This document shows, piece after piece, positions 62,521 to 64,000 of a stretch of DNA of 64,000 bases. The translations under genes and the position numbers were made by a program. The stretch comes from Planctomycetaceae bacterium (GTDB taxonomy: Bacteria; Planctomycetota; Planctomycetia; Pirellulales; Pirellulaceae). The DNA lies in NCBI GenBank assembly GCA_020638975.1, contig JACKHN010000015.1:62001-126000 (forward strand), read 5' to 3'. Each line of letters starts with the position of its first letter. The stretch's first letter is position 1. The notes under the pieces were generated by a model. It searched no databases, was not told the DNA's origin, and was given only the letters and a program-made list of their open reading frames with translations.

Positions 62521-63312
62521 TCATAATGGATAGAGGTAGTCGACCGACAGTAGCAAGGAGGTTAGTTCGCCGAGGAATGCGAGAATAACGCCTGCGTAAA
62601 GAATGCCGGTCGCACTCTGTGTATTGGGGACTTTCAACGTGTACCAAGTCATCAAAGCCAACGTGAAAGTGCCCAGCAGGCCCGATAGCCAACGGAAGGA
62701 GACAAAGATCCAAAACACGTTGTCCAGTGGCTGTGCCGACGACGCTTGCAGTGCCAGTCCGGTGCCGCTGACCAATGTGCGTGCCACGATCGCGGTCGTC
62801 ATCAGGATTACCAATCGCTTTAGCGGAAGCAGCTCCATCGTCGGGGTATTCAGGTACCAGTGCCCAAGGAACATTGCCGACAGCGTAACGCCCATCAACA
62901 AGCCGCTCGATCCAAGATCGAACACGGCGAGCGCAATTCCCAACGGCGTCTTCGTGCTGCCCCAAGGTGTGGCGAACACGGCGGCAAGCAGCGCGCCACC
63001 GGCAACAAGAACGATTACGGCAGTTCCCAAGTCAGCCTTCTCGTAAAGCCACACGATCGAGCCAACGTAGCAGAGTGCTGATAAGGCGATCGCCAAAGCA
63101 AACGGCAACCACCAATTGGTGAGTACGCCTGCGAGAACTTCTGACTGCGAGTAGACCGCCAGAGCAGCGAACGTGTTGAGTCCCATCAACACCCACAAGT
63201 GAACTCGATAGAAGCCGCTCGAAACATGTTTCGAGGGCGTGATGGCCATCGCCAATGCCACGCCGAAAGTGAGTCGAAAGACGAACTGGATCAGCAGTTG
63301 CGAGAATCCCAC
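62521..63312 (-). CDS. multi-pass membrane protein of unknown function
   Basis: 263 residues with about seven or eight membrane helices and almost no soluble part. LGHWYLNTPTMELLPLKRL is a conspicuous polar motif between helices, with a histidine that could bind a metal or heme (inference). Planctomycete genomes carry similar proteins, but I cannot name the family. 6 bases downstream of folE, so translation is probably coupled. Confidence 0.72.
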   Translation of the reverse strand: MGFSQLLIQFVFRLTFGVALAMAITPSKHVSSGFYRVHLWVLMGLNTFAALAVYSQSEVLAGVLTNWWLPFALAIALSALCYVGSIVWLYEKADLGTAVIVLVAGGALLAAVFATPWGSTKTPLGIALAVFDLGSSGLLMGVTLSAMFLGHWYLNTPTMELLPLKRLVILMTTAIVARTLVSGTGLALQASSAQPLDNVFWIFVSFRWLSGLLGTFTLALMTWYTLKVPNTQSATGILYAGVILAFLGELTSLLLSVDYLYPL

Positions 63313-63318
63313 GCGTCG

Positions 63319-63921
63319 CTACCGCCTGTCACCGTAGATGAGTTGCATGATCTCGGCACGCGAGGACGGGTTCGTGCGAAACAAACCCTTCATCGCCGAC
63401 GTAACGCACAAGCTACCGGGTTTTCGCACGCCACGCATGGTCATGCACGAGTGAGTCGCTTCCACGACAACACCGACCGCCTTCGCATCCAATTCGCTTT
63501 CCATCAGGCTCGCGATTTCTTCCGTCATCCGTTCCTGAACTTGCGGTCGATGCGAGATGCTCTCGACGACGCGTGCCAACTTGCTCAACCCAAGCACCTT
63601 CCCATTGGGGATGTAACCGATGTGAGCCTTGCCCATGAACGGCAAGAGATGGTGTTCGCACATGCTGTTAAAGCTGATATCGCGCACCACGACGACCTCG
63701 TCGTACTTCTCGGTAAACACCTTTTGCAAGTGTACGCGAGGGTCGTCGTGCAAGCCGCTGAACAACTCGGCGTACATCCGTGCGACGCGGGCCGGAGTCT
63801 CGAGCAGCCCCTCGCGATCTGGGTCCTCGCCGACGGCGGCCAGGATCTCGCGAACGGCGTTCTGTAGCCGTTGCATGTCGACAGGAGACTTGGAATCGGT
63901 CGCAGCATCGGTGTCTGGCAT
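63319..63921 (-). CDS. folE: GTP cyclohydrolase I
   Basis: 200 residues. Zinc ligands in SMCEHHLLPF (Cys88, His91) and HSCMTMRGV (Cys159), with YIPNGKVLGLSKLAR and SHRPQVQERM of the pterin site. It converts GTP to dihydroneopterin triphosphate, first step of folate/pterin synthesis. First gene of the leftward run that ends in moaA; both enzymes use GTP to start a pterin pathway. Confidence 0.95.
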   Translation of the reverse strand: MPDTDAATDSKSPVDMQRLQNAVREILAAVGEDPDREGLLETPARVARMYAELFSGLHDDPRVHLQKVFTEKYDEVVVVRDISFNSMCEHHLLPFMGKAHIGYIPNGKVLGLSKLARVVESISHRPQVQERMTEEIASLMESELDAKAVGVVVEATHSCMTMRGVRKPGSLCVTSAMKGLFRTNPSSRAEIMQLIYGDRR

Positions 63922-64000
63922 GGAAGGTCTTTATCGTCGAAAGGAAGGGCTAGTCTACAGTTGCGACGACTGGGACCGCTCGTTTACGACGCTCACAATC
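63922..64000. other. upstream region of folE
   Basis: Nothing recognised in the last 79 bases. Confidence 0.3.

Noticed and set aside
1..64000. tRNA, rRNA, CRISPR, prophage or defence genes
   Set aside because: I looked for T-loop-like sequences, spaced direct repeats, integrases and known defence domains and found none.

Overview
The window reads as chromosomal DNA of a planctomycete, most likely from the Pirellulales/Rhodopirellula side of the phylum. The evidence is the gene families: two DUF1559 pseudopilin-like proteins, DUF1549/DUF1553 and DUF1501 secreted proteins, a PVC-type CxxCH heme protein with HEAT repeats, SHD1 and WD40 secreted proteins, and many FG-GAP and TPR proteins. Genes sit on both strands in short operons, and the spacers hold many long palindromic repeats. 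I see no rRNA, tRNA, CRISPR array, phage or complete insertion sequence.

Layout. 0-6.5 kb: a truncated DUF4173 membrane protein, a broken FG-GAP/TPR lipoprotein gene, a seven-heme cytochrome with TPRs, a carboxypeptidase-regulatory-like lipoprotein, DUF1559 and a tiny lipoprotein. 6.7-15.8 kb: a lipid-flavoured neighbourhood with a patatin phospholipase, an MMPL/RND exporter, an MddA/NnrU-type membrane methyltransferase, a YceI lipid-binding protein, an MFS transporter and a ceramidase-like hydrolase. 15.8-19 kb: the str genes rpsL, rpsG and fusA, with an apparent intrinsic terminator before fusA and no tuf. 19-31 kb: mobA, DinB, the giant PVC heme protein, ribD, WD40, DUF1549/DUF1553, a DUF4013-like membrane protein and an unknown secreted protein. 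31-39 kb: a Rieske-SHD1 fusion, a nested repeat block, and three secreted carbohydrate/ester-active proteins. 39.5-44.3 kb: an Rrf2 regulator, a selenocysteine-containing selD with an in-frame TGA and a downstream SECIS-like hairpin, a MmcQ-like protein and a GlnD-like protein whose HD centre looks lost. 44.5-52 kb: a repeat, lipoprotein plus DUF1559, a sugar isomerase, and a DUF1549/DUF1553-DUF1501-DUF1501 operon. 52-57 kb: MscS, a double-GGDEF protein, an FG-GAP protein and a thioesterase. 57-64 kb: a leftward run folE, membrane protein, zinc-ribbon protein, FAD/Fe-S oxidoreductase, moaD, moaE, moaA, with ATGA overlaps at two junctions.

The two observations most worth following are these. 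(1) SelD is split by a TGA at the Sec/Cys active-site position, with a GGUC-loop hairpin about 30 nt downstream, so automatic annotation would truncate it. (2) There is a family of miniature inverted-repeat elements. Two copies are exactly 135 bp and 94% identical, flanked by 10-bp direct repeats. A third, sharing the ends and length but with a different core, stands in tandem with one of them and is itself interrupted by a different 256-bp multi-hairpin element flanked by a perfect 9-bp direct repeat. Together they give a readable order of insertions.
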